A stretch of DNA of 64,000 bases from Scolanthus callimorphus (Eukaryota; Cnidaria; Anthozoa; Actiniaria; Edwardsiidae): NCBI GenBank assembly GCA_033964015.1, contig CM066920.1, forward strand, positions 558,001-622,000, written 5' to 3'. The number at the start of each line of letters is the position of its first letter. Position 1 is the first letter of the stretch. Positions 21,249 to 31,985 of the stretch are shown piece by piece. Below the pieces are notes generated by a model that was not told the origin of the DNA, searched no databases, and saw nothing but the letters and a program-made list of their open reading frames with translations. The translations under genes were made by a program, and so were the position numbers.

Positions 21249-23832
21249 TTACTTAGGACTCTTTGTTGTCAGAATTAGAGCTACAATTAAGCCATACAAT
21301 CCCAGTACTTCAGCAAAGATAAGAATAAGGATCATGCCCACAAATAGACGAGGCTGCTGAGCTGTGCCCCTGACACCTGCATCACCAACAATTCCTATGG
21401 CAAATCCTGCAGCTAGACCACTAAGGCCGACACTAAGGCCTGCTCCCAGGTCCAGAAAGCTCCTATAAAAGGAATAAAAACATAGGCACATGAAATGACT
21501 GGGTCTTGTTCAAAAGAGACACATGTAGCAATAAGTCCTACAAACTACTAGAGTTTCATTTGAGACACCAGCTTCCTGGATAACTCTGGCCTTACAGTTC
21601 AAGTCAGACACTCTTTCTTATTGCTTATATTTGATATAAGAAGACAATTTTTTTTGTAGAAATCTGAAAATAACCTTTCTACAAATAAAGTGATAAAATG
21701 GTGTCTCATAGATGCTTTTTAAGCTTCGATAGATAGATACCTTTATTAATGTGCCATTAACCGTCAAGCGTGGGAGAAATCCCACACTAATATCGGGACA
21801 CAGCAAAAATGGAATAAAAATAGAAAAAAATGAAAGCTATGTAAGATAACTTTAAATATAACTATTATTACTTTATTGATTCAAATTAAATTATAAAATG
21901 TAAGCTATATAAATACACTACTTACTACTATGAATTTATTATTTACTGTAATGTTTAAAATTCGAAATCTATTAGAAGAATATTAAAAATATTATTTAAA
22001 AAACAAGCAGTTTGTCCTGGGCATTTGTACAGGATAAGGGATTTTTGTTATGAAGGTTTTGGCTGGAATGAGAAGTCAGTGTGACAAATGACAATAGTAC
22101 TTACTTGAACAATGTGTATTCTTTAGGATCAACTGGAAAATGAAGAGAATAGGTTACAATGAAATCAGAATCTCATTGTATGACAAAGGGAATTCAAAAC
22201 GTGTTATATACGGTAGGCTTGGTACAAGATTTCTGTCAACTGCTTACTTGAACTACTGGCAGATTCCTTCTTAAACCTCTTGAATCACCAGATCAATTTT
22301 ATACATTTTACAATTAAAGGCAAAAAAACTGAGGCCAAATTCAGTTATGAGCTGTTCCTGGGATTTAGAAAACTTTTAAAAAATTCCATTGCATAAGAAA
22401 CCATTTGTGATTAGACCTGTGTATGTGCAGACTAAAGGAAGCCTGCCACAATATGCGCATGATCCAGAAGCGTTCATTGATTCATCAGTTAAACTCATTG
22501 CTACACCATCTTATCAGATAACTATTTAAAAAGAAAATGCAAAGCTAAAACCATCGTCCAATGGATCAAGAAATATCAAGATTATGTCATAATAATGATA
22601 ATATATGATTTGTATTGAGGTTTTTAGCCTTTGCTTGCCATTGTAACGGGATGATACTTCTCTGATTTGAGATGCGCAGAACAGCTGTGCAGTTGCATGA
22701 CAGGCTCCCTTCCTTTAAGGAATGTCATTTTAATTTGCTGGATAACGAAATCTAAAATCTGGTGATCTTAATTTGATTGATCACATTTCATTTTAATTTG
22801 CTGGGTAACGAAATCTAAAATCTGGTGATCTTAATTTGATTGATCACACTTGGTTGGCTGGTCACTCATGTTAGACTTCGATAGTCACTATTAAAAAAAT
22901 GCTTGCATAATCCACAATGTAAGGAAATTGATGATTGTCACATGGTCTGGTTATTTAGGGGGTAGTTCAGTTTGTCACAGGAGGTTTCTCATAATATCCA
23001 CTTTGATTTACATACAAATCAATGAACATTTTCATCCTGGGTTTTCAATACCATCACTGCCACTTTGGCACTATCCTTCATTCGAGATAAAACTCATGAT
23101 CATATGATCGACTGACAAACAATCTAATTGATAGAATGATATATTTTCGAAAATATATTTCTTGGTTGAAAAGAGAAAACAACACATCATTGTAAATATG
23201 CATTTCGACTTAACTTTGCAAATTTGAATTGGAATATTTAGGTTGAGTGATAGATTGTAAAATGCAATCAAATGTAGATGCGAAATGAATCTGAGCCAAG
23301 GAAGACACCTGGTACAGATTCACTTCTCCTGAAACTCCTGGGAACAAATATATTTTTGTCCTTTTTTGTGCATATATATATATATATATATATAGCAGTC
23401 AAGCAGTTACACTTAAAACGTTTTCCCCGCCTTTTATAGAACGGGCAAAACTAGTTAGTCCTGAGAAGATTATTACGAAAGCAGTGATGGATGAATTGAC
23501 CGGAAAATTGAAGCGAACTTACTTGAGCTACCGATAAGAACGGCGACAACCAAGCCATAAATAGCGATGATACCAGCCATAACCACGGGAATAATGGACT
23601 TCATGATCAACTCTGGTCTCATAACGCTCATGGCAGCGATTCCTGTACCGCTTTTCGCCGTCCCGTAGGCCGCTCCGAGTGCTAAAATCACAAGATGAAA
23701 ATCGTAGTGATGATTCGACTCTCCTGGCACGCGTCTCCAAAAATTCGCGAACTTACCGCTAAAAACCATGGCTGCTGTCGCTCCCATCGAACCAAAAAAC
23801 GCTACATACGTCGGCTGGTCCCCGTCTGACAT
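21249..23832 (-). CDS. ATP6V0C: V-type H+-ATPase 16-kDa proteolipid subunit c, complete
   Basis: Four exons on the minus strand: 23832..23757 (76 nt), 23681..23523 (159), 22132..22105 (28) and 21462..21249 (214). Together they make 477 nt, exactly 158 residues plus stop, the usual family length. Junctions are GT/AG with consistent phases. The protein has four hydrophobic helices. Near-invariant family stretches are present: [13 protein letters not shown] and [17 protein letters not shown] in exon 2, and [19 protein letters not shown] plus [15 protein letters not shown] in exon 4. The Glu of IFAEV is the proton-carrying carboxylate. This subunit forms the membrane rotor ring of the V-ATPase that acidifies lysosomes, endosomes and, in corals, the symbiosome. 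The first intron is only 75 bp, a multiple of three and free of in-frame stops. Exon 3 is a 28-nt microexon coding the loop between helices 2 and 3. Confidence 0.97.
21463..22104 (-). other. V-ATPase c intron 3
   Basis: AT-rich. At ~21728-21750 a (gata)n stretch followed by cctttattaatg resembles a retroelement 3' tail in antisense. No exon is needed here because the flanking phases match. Confidence 0.6.
22133..23522 (-). other. V-ATPase c intron 2
   Basis: Contains a 63-bp unit duplicated in tandem at 22726-22850 (cattttaatttgctgg ... gattgatcacatt; unrelated in sequence to the 63-bp minisatellite) and a (TA)n run at ~23370-23395. No other structure seen. Confidence 0.7.
22726..22850. repeat. 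Two-copy tandem duplication, 63-bp period
   Basis: Copies begin at 22726 and 22789 and differ at only a few bases. Intronic. Confidence 0.9.
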
Positions 23833-23911
23833 TTTGACTAGCTTCTAGAGGTTTCTTTCGAGGGATTAGGCACCCAAAGTTTGGTAGAACAGGGAATACG
23901 AATAAGACAAG

Positions 23912-24091
23912 ATGGCGGAGAGTGGCCTGACACGATCGAGAAATTGTCACGAGACTTACCGGAAACTCGCCCCAGCTCACCGACGAACTGACGATGATTC
24001 ACGGTTAAGATTGCGAAAAATAATCGACATCCATCTTAATATTGGCGCGGCAACCTGGAGAAGAACCCGCGACAAAATACAAGGAATGCCG
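23912..24091 (+). CDS. Possible divergent first exon opposite V-ATPase c (weak)
   Basis: An open frame starts MAESGLTRSRNC at an aagATGGCGGAG context, 79 bp from the V-ATPase start codon on the other strand. A possible donor (ATGCCGG then GTAGGT) lies near 24091. Arg-rich, no recognised family. No downstream exon could be found on the plus strand before repeats begin, and aagatggcgg also resembles a YY1-type core promoter element, so this may simply be promoter sequence. Confidence 0.2.
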
Positions 24092-24267
24092 GGTAGGTCG
24101 ACGAGTGTCTGCCGCTGCAGGCCGCTCAAAAAACCTTGTTGGCGCATTGGAAAAGTTAGTTTTTCTAGGCTTTCGGGAACCCTGTGGCTAGCACTTTTTC
24201 TCACACTTCCTTACCCGATCACCCAAGGGCTCTGGGACTAATTGAAAGGCGATCTGCCTCCCAGCAT

Positions 24268-24730
24268 GCATTCTCTTACCCAGAGCTAGCTCCCCGGCTC
24301 GTCTCCTCGCGGGGGAGGCTCTGGTGACAGCCACTGACGCATGCGCGAGATTTTATACAGAGCCGTTGACAACCTCGTCCCCAGGGTCTTCTCGGTCGTT
24401 TTTCAAAATGGCGGTTGACTCCAGAGAAGACCCTGGGGAGGCTGAGTCACGTGACCATCTCGAAACAAAGGACAAACCTCGTTCCCATGTTTTCAAACAG
24501 TGGTCATGTGACTCAGCCTCCCCCAGGGTCTTCTCTGGAGTCAAACGCCATTTTGAAAAACGACCGAGAAGACCTTGGGGACGAGGTTGAGCCGTTGAGA
24601 GAAAGATCTTTCTGCGCATGCACCAACGTTCAAAACCAGCCAATCAGCAAAGGTCCTCAAATGGATGTCACCAGAGCCTCCCCTGCGAGTTGAGAACGAG
24701 CCGGGGAGCTCTGTGTACGAGAATGCCCAG
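24268..24730. mobile_element. Foldback element with long inverted arms (~460 bp)
   Basis: Left arm runs cattctcttacccagagct, ccccggctcgtct, then gcgcatgcg-type sequence and cctcgtccccagggtcttctc with ttcaaaatggcg. The right arm repeats these in reverse complement and ends in gagctctgtgtacgagaatg. Inner repeats flank a tgagtcacgtgac / gtcatgtgactca pair. Partial copies of the same family occur at ~53740-53925, ~54521-54545 and ~32172-32195. Confidence 0.8.
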
Positions 24731-24962
24731 CATGCACAATGTAACTTTATACACAATTTATGGTCGAACCCCTTCTGAAAACCAGCTTGTAACCGTACTG
24801 TTGCTGTGACGACCAGAGTGTGCCTAAATAAAATTGTATCATATCGACAACAAAAGCTATAATAACAGCCAGATTAAAAATAAACAAAACAAAAGAACGT
24901 ATTTGTAGAACTATTATGTCATGTCACCAAACCACCAGCTAGTTCCCTATGTTAAATATATC

Positions 24963-25414
24963 CGGGGGGGGGGGGGGGGGGGGGCTCCCATATTTTTTGG
25001 TAGGGGATGATCGTCGTATCTTTTAGGGGTTAAAATCACGGGGTTTGGTCTCTTTTAGGGGTGATCTTGATCTTTAATACAATTTTAGGGAGATTGGTAT
25101 GTTTTAGGGCCGAAATTGTGTCCAAATTCTTTTTCTAATGATGGTGCTTCTAAAAACCGTGTACGAAAGAGAGATTACTCGATGAGAAGACGATAAAATA
25201 GAAACAAACACGGAAATTTCATGATGGGTATCTTTTACCTGTTACCTGTCTCCTTCACGCTTACTTTGCATACAAGGTCTCATCTTTTAGGGTATCTTTT
25301 AGGGTAAGAAATTATTTGAGCCACGCCATGGCCCGCTATGTTTGGTATCTTTTAGGGGTGCTGAAAGTTACGACGATCATTCCCGACCAAAAAATATGGG
25401 AGTCCCCCCCCCCC
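24963..25414. mobile_element. Poly-G-ended foldback element, copy 2 (~450 bp)
   Basis: Reverse-oriented homologue of the element at 7640-8109: poly-G, ctcccatattttttggt, aggggatgatcgtcg, repeated TCTTTTAGGG motifs, then cgacgatcattcccgacc and poly-C. The two copies align throughout. Non-coding. Confidence 0.85.
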
Positions 25415-25420
25415 CCTCCG

Positions 25421-25650
25421 AAATATATATAATGAAAGGTCGACGAATAGCTTAAAAGATAATTATTTAATTCCGATATTTCGATCGGCCATTACCGATC
25501 TTCTTCAGGTTGTGAATGGAGATGTTTATTTATTTGTGCAATGTAAATATCTCCATTCACAACCTGAAGAACATCGTAATGGCCGATCGAAATATCGGAA
25601 TTAAATAATTATCTCATTAAAGCTGTTCGTCGACCTTTCATTATATATAC
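25421..25650. repeat. Long foldback hairpin, ~105-bp arms
   Basis: Left arm (tatataatgaaaggtcgacg ... gatatttcgatcggccat ... aggttgtgaatggagat) and right arm (atctccattcacaacctgaag ... atggccgatcgaaatatcgg ... cgtcgacctttcattatata) are near-perfect inverted copies with a short AT-rich loop around 25525-25545. It abuts the poly-G element. Confidence 0.9.
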
Positions 25651-25838
25651 TTTTTCTCAGTTCAACTGGTTGACAGGCCCGTTTTTCAGGATCCAGCTTG
25701 GCAGAATACCTCGTTCGCGGATTTTCATATTTTAGTCTTCCCTATGTTATGCGGCATATAACATGTCACAAATTTACTTCTATCATTTCTTCCGATGATT
25801 TTTATTACAAATATGTATGTTTTAATGGTTTTAATCTA

Positions 25839-28800
25839 CTACTCGTCATCTACCATTCTATATAATTCTCGTATTTCGTTGGCATTTGTCTTGCCATCAA
25901 ATGCTGAATTATTCTCAGTTTTCTTCATTTTCATCCGTCTGTTCTGGAACCATATTTTGATGTGTTTCTCGGAGAGCTCAAGCGTCTTAGCGAGTTCTAT
26001 CCTGCGAGTTCGAGTGATGTATCTCGAGTACAGGAACTCTTTTTCGAGTTCGAGTTGCTGGTACGAGCTGTATGCTGTCCGGGACCGCGAACGCACGTGT
26101 GCGCAGCTCCAGGATTTTCTTGTTTCTTTGCCTGATTTCGGGGATAAAAGTACAAGAATTGGATCAGTCATTTGGCATAAGAGGCTTCACCAGGCCATCT
26201 CCCCAAACATGCTCAAAGTTTCTAATGCTACATTATTGGCACCACTGTTCCTTTTAAACGTCAGCACGAGTCAATACCGCAAAATGCTCCAAAAGAAGTG
26301 GAATACCACAGGTAAAGAGTAATGAAGCTAGCAAAGAAGAGGATCAAATTTGCATGCCAACACGCCTAAAGTATTCTGCGAGTAAAGGGGAAGGCAGGTC
26401 ATTATGAATTGAGCCTTCTGTGAACAATCACTTGCATCTTATATAGAATTGAAATACAGGGTACGTTCTTTGCAAATCTGGATACACAAACTGATCGAAA
26501 ATATATCTGAAAACAGTATGGGCATAAATGAAAGGTGGACTAAGGGGAATAATAAGGAATTCAGGGAGTTTGTTACACAGATCGAGAAGTGGGGCTACTA
26601 TTAGGAAAGAAAGAGGAGGCTGTCCTGTGGCATAATCTTCCAAATAATACAGAAAATCAATCAAATAAAAAGTAATTGAATGTCATCAAGTTTTACAGCA
26701 ATTCTCAGTTCCATGGCAACGCACGTGCTTTCGCCGGCTTGTCGCGCTCAGACAAGACAGAACAACGAGTTTTCGCTTGCAAGCTTTTTTCCCGGCGACC
26801 GCGTGTAACTGAGAAATGGCTGTAAATAGACCTAGTATAGTATAATTATAATAATCTAGATTTAGTACACAACTCTTTGGAAGAGCATAAATTAAATTTG
26901 AATTTGGTGATTATCACGCTCCTTTGCCTTTTTATGACTATCAAATACAGATAATAATAATGTGTCTTTATTGGTTCAAAAGATAAAATTACATATCTTA
27001 CGTTACATTTGGTTTAAATAAATAAGCTTTAAACTAAATGTAACATAAGATATGTAATTTTTAGTATCTTTTGAACCAATATACATCATATATATATGTA
27101 TGATATAACAGATACAGGTTTCAAGACCGTATATATGATATATATATATATAAGTGAAAACGATAGGACTAATAAATATATAATACAAAATGGAAAAAAA
27201 GGCATAAATATAAAATGAACACTGTATCTATTAACATGTCTATCTTGGCTGAAATGATCTGCATTTTTATTTGATAAAGACTGTTTTCCAAGATTAAGCA
27301 AATAATAAATGAACTCTTGGACAATGTGTGTCCGGAGTGTCGTCCTATAAGGTCTGATAGAGGAAATTTACATTTTCAAGACGTTCTAACAAGATCAATT
27401 TTCAATCGAATATCCTCTTTTAAGAATCATTTTGTTGTTTGGGTGAATCAGAAGAAGAAGATAAGACATGAATGTAAAACACTGTAGGAATATCATTACT
27501 GGATCCTTTTTATATCCTGCAACAGAGCTCGGCCAACACAATATAAGTTAAGAAATAATGGAGGTCAATAGTTTTGTGTGCGCAACTTTCAAATTTCATG
27601 GCGCTGGCTGGATAAGCCTAAACAAGAATCCCCCAAAAGAGTACATAATGCTATATCATATATCATTGGGGTAATTTTTTATATAAACCACTCATCAAAA
27701 AAAGATATAGGTACACTATAATATATCAGGCTATATCATACTAGATGCTTCGTCTTGACCCGCATCACCATATAGTGCACCCAGTCATGCGAGCACGACA
27801 TCCAAAGACAAAAGTGGTAGTTTTATCGAAACGTTCACGATTTTCTGGAAACATTTCGTTAGAGAAGGCCACGCTTGTATTCCCAAGAATGCTGTACTAC
27901 AACTAAACCGAACAAAATGCACTATAAATGCCAGGAGATAGAGAGAATCTTGCAGTGCATACACAAAGCATTAGATGAAACTGAAACGACCTCGAAGTGA
28001 AGTAAGCACTACACAAGATCCAATAATTCAACACATTATTCACGGTGCTAAGTTACCTGAGGCTTTTCTCCTGACCTAAAGATGTTAACTATAATATACC
28101 TCAAACAGGAAAGTTTTGAGCTATTTTATGACCTCTACAATGAGAGACTAAACGCCTCTCATCTCAGAGTCCTTCAATGGGGCCTATGGCGCCGCCATCT
28201 TAACTGTTCCACAGTTATTAATTTTCTCATGTGTTCTAAGCCCTCTGCATTTCACAAGCAACATACGTACCATGCCATGTCGTCCTACAGCTTAGGATTC
28301 TATTGCAGGCAAAAGGCAGTACATCCTTACTAAGCTTTCAGCGAGAGTCATTCGACTATTGTAGTTAATTAATCTTGTTCTCCGTCCAATAAGTTGGGTG
28401 TGGGGTTGGTAGTACTTGATCCTACTATAACACATGAACAACCCATATATAAACTCCATTGCTGATAAATAAATGAAGGCCCGATGCGAATAGCACTAGG
28501 AAGGAAAGGGAAGCTTGTGTCTACGGCGGAGTTTGCGCCAAAGACCGAAGCAACATCTTGCGCTAGTCGAACGTGGCGGCACGGTTCGACCCATGAAGAC
28601 TTCAGCGCCGTCCATATGGCGAATCGTTATTATTCCTACCATTAATATAATATTTGCCTTTCCCATTCGTCTATAAGTGCGTCCAAGTTAGCCCCTATTA
28701 GCCTCAGATTTTGTGTCGTTAGATAATTTTTCTTGTGACGAGATTCCGCGACAGGAGTTGTGATTGAAGTATGGAATTCCACGAGTGTTTCCTCTCCACA

Positions 28801-29774
28801 CCTTGTTAGCACCGCAAACAAAGCGACATTTCGACAACATAGAGCCATCTGCAGCAAACGTTTCACGATATCTCTTGTTGTTTATATCCAGTAGTGATTA
28901 ATGAACTCTCTTGGAAGATCTTGGTTGGTTCTATTTTGCGCATTTCGAGGACAAGAGCTTGTAAATCGGTCGCTTTGTCCAAGGCGACATCCGACACTTC
29001 GGACCAACGTCTTTTTATGTTTTCTTGGCAGCGTTCCCTTTTGTCTCCTTAAACATAAATCGAAAGCCATTCTGGTAATGAAGCGACATCTTCTTCTAGA
29101 GTGTGTTTAAAAGCATCCAAGCAAGGCATTGGTCACCAGGAATGAACAAACGTGGAATTGTATGCGAACTGCGGTATGCAGTGCAGCAGGGAGGTGCGCG
29201 CGTCTGAGAAAAAGCCATATCAAATATACCTTTCAAGGAAGCATAATGCCTGTTGCATTCTCTTGCAGCCTGACCATACATCACCGCTTATATTGCAGTC
29301 AGGCCACAAAAAAGGCTCATAAGACAAACAGAACGCGTAGGGCAATTTTCACCGCAAACTCTACTATAAACTTGTCGGAAGGGGCTTAGTATCAGAAGAG
29401 TTATTTATCCTCTGATGTCAAATTTAATACTTTCTATCAATCATGTGCTCACCTTGGTTAGTGTTGGCTTGGTTTGAAGAGAGTGTCATAGCTTGACTAG
29501 TACCTGCAGTGTTCCAAGGATAACACACCGGTCTTTGAGCTTCCCATCCCAAATTAACCCCATTGTACATACGCGCGTCACTCAATGTGTTATCCCACTG
29601 CAAAGGTTGAGTATAAGACGGATATAACGGTGCTGAACCACCTGAGACGAAGTTTCTTAAATACGAAAACTCTTCAGCAAAGCTCCCAAGTTGATTTTGC
29701 GCACCATAAGTGGAGGGTATAACCGGCTCAGTTTGCGTAGGAATGTAGAACAATGGCGCGTTGCTGAAATCCAT
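25839..29774 (-). CDS. ParaHox homeobox gene Xlox/Cdx, two exons, complete
   Basis: Exon 1 is 29774..29453 and exon 2 26131..25839 on the minus strand; both splice sites are canonical and join in phase 1, giving 204 residues. Exon 1 ends after a hexapeptide-like VCYPWN motif (~29510-29530), the PBX/Exd interaction site. Exon 2 holds a full 60-residue homeodomain with recognition helix [16 protein letters not shown]. His at homeodomain position 44 is diagnostic of Xlox/Pdx, while LYSRYIT resembles the FHYSRYIT of Cdx. This mixture is what I recall for the single anthozoan Xlox/Cdx gene. The rival reading, a Hox gene with RRMKMKK as in posterior Hox proteins, is less likely given His44 and the linkage to Gsx on the same strand. 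It is a DNA-binding transcription factor, expected in endodermal or neural patterning. Confidence 0.85.
26132..29452 (-). other. Xlox/Cdx intron (3.3 kb)
   Basis: Contains a foldback hairpin at 26966-27085 and AT-rich low-complexity sequence (tatata runs at ~27090-27150 and ~27640-27750). Short plus-strand frames at ~28100-28330 and 28900-29390 resemble no known family and are treated as chance. Flanking phases match, so no additional exon is required. Confidence 0.6.
26966..27085. repeat. Foldback hairpin in the Xlox/Cdx intron
   Basis: Arms tattggttcaaaagataaaa-ttacatatctta and taagatatgtaa-tttttagtatcttttgaacc-aata with gttacatttggttta/taaactaaatgtaac inside; nearly perfect inverted copies around a ~15-bp loop. 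MITE-like. Confidence 0.88.
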
Positions 29775-31765
29775 GGTAAGCTTGTAAGCATCTATCCCAT
29801 GTCTTGACAGAACCTCCTGTTTGGTAGCGCTAAACTATGTGAGCATGTATTCTGTTTTTGGACGACTTTTACAATTAGCACGTGAGCACTGTTAGCAAAT
29901 CGGCATTGACTTTTGGCATAAATAATGAGGTGTTAATGACATAATAGCTAAAGGGCATATAACAGATTGTGCGCATGCGGGATGCGTTCTCCAACAAGTT
30001 GGGAATCATAACCAGGAAACGAGTGGAAAATAGTGTCATAAGAGGAATGAAATTCGCCCAAGAATGCGTACAAGTGTACACCATATGTCGTCCCACTCAA
30101 TGAGCAAATAGTGCGCAACTCGGCGCCGTTGCTGTACGTTTGCACCTGGTGGTCCTACACTCCCTATCATGTTACAAGCTTCGCCTACAGCGGCTGTGGA
30201 TTTATTCGGATGTTTAGACTTATAGTCGTAGTACTAGAGAAGAGCAAAATTCGTGTACACTCTGAAAAATCCGACTCGGGCGCCGTGTCGTTCCCGTGAC
30301 CACATTAATATTCCGTGCCGTGCTCTCTATCGGGCTCGACGCTATATGCATGTCTTGCCAGTCACCATCAGAAAAATTATGCTCTTGCAGTTAAACGTTC
30401 CGCACAGCGTATTAAGCGATTATCGAATCTTATCCCCGTGGCGCAGCCATTTTTCATCTACTGACAGGTATAGAGTTTTTGCACGACTATGCGCGCATGT
30501 GGTGGACAAGTCTACACGGCACACCTTTCTCGTGTCATTCTCGTACCGTCTCATCCCGTACTATTTTCACCAGTTCCCGGCTATTTTCTAGATCCCTGCT
30601 AGACCGAAGGACTGGTTCACGGGATCCTAGTGGGATGGAACTACTTGCGGCATAAGGCACGCAGTCCCTAATGGAGGTAGATCGAGGTTCCTGACGAATA
30701 TGAGTTTTTCTACAAACTGCAAATACTATGATGATATTGTGGACAAAACTGTTTACGCAAATGGCAGTCATTTGAAATGTATTGAGAATGGGGTAAAATC
30801 AAAATATCTACTCTTTCGATGTCCTTAGTGTTCTTGCGCACGAGAACCCCTAAAATACCCCTTTGCCTACAATGTTGTATTTGTCCTTCTAGTCAAAAAA
30901 GGTCAATGCCAGCAGTGTTCATACCTCGTGTGATTTCTAACTGATCTTGTTTGTACAAGTACAGATGAGATGAGTTTATAGAGTACATCAAGTACCTCGT
31001 TGTACAGATGAAAACCATGTGATGTTAACAGATGGTTAAGAGTCGGCTGTCAAGGTTAAAATTCCCCGCGTGATTTACGACCTCGGATTAGGAGGTGTCC
31101 AATTCAGTGTTTTCCAGAATTACTCAATAATAGACTCAAACAAGATGATAGCGATTAACCCTGCTGTGTGTATTCGTACTGATAACAGCTGGCATATATA
31201 AGCCACTCGCATAAGTCCTTTTCTTAGTTATTTCCTTGAATTTGAAATTTCTCCATCAGATTAAAAAGTCGAGATAACTGCAGCTCAGTTTCTCATTTCC
31301 TGCGCGGTTATTTTGTTTTTTTTACGTTGACGATTTCTAGCTAAGGAAATACTGTACACTTAAAAACAGACGAATATAGATAGTAGAAGTATATCCGGGA
31401 AATATGTCCTGCCGAGTGACCCGATTACACTAATCAGATTCTGAGTGCTGGTATTTTCAATTCTCTCTAGCACGTTGTCGATTTTCTAGGCACTGGACAT
31501 GTTAACAGGATGGCAACTTGTATATACTGTGCAAGTTTGGCTCAGTTAGCCACCATGGTCAAGGACAAGGGTCAATCTGGTGGTAGAAGTCCAAAGTTCG
31601 GCGAACTTTTCTATTTTTTATAGCAGCATAAACAACGCTATAATCGGGTTGTTTACGCTGTACTATTATGCAGGTACTGTATTGCTGACCATGTGTATTT
31701 ACCCTAACACTGACTGTCGTGCTCACACTCGCTATTTTTTTTATTTTTATTCACGAACAATAGCC

Positions 31766-31985
31766 CAATAGCCGTATCACTAGAGGACGGAAAACTCGTC
31801 ATGACGGGTTTTTCGTCTACGAGTTTTCCGTCTGGTTGTATGAATTCAGACAATTTCCCGTCAAAAATCTATCTCGCCTCGGTATCACACTGAGATTTCC
31901 CGTCAAAAATCCGTCTCGTCCTGGTTTCAAACAAAGACGAGTTTTCCGTCCGGACGACGTTTGACGTCTCTAGTGCGAATATAGC
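31766..31985. mobile_element. MITE-like element with repeated gacgagttttccgtc motifs
   Basis: Ends tagccgtatcactagagg and tctctagtgcgaatatagcc are imperfect inverted repeats. Inside, gacggaaaactcgtc/gacgagttttccgtc occurs in both orientations and tttcccgtcaaaaatc(t/c) occurs twice directly. Non-coding. Confidence 0.7.

Noticed and set aside
23473..23832. A 119-residue single-exon V-ATPase-like protein
   Set aside because: The extra 25 residues are the short in-frame intron 23682-23756, and the frame runs past the true donor at 23522.
25795..26322. 175-codon plus-strand frame
   Set aside because: Antisense shadow of the Xlox/Cdx homeobox exon.
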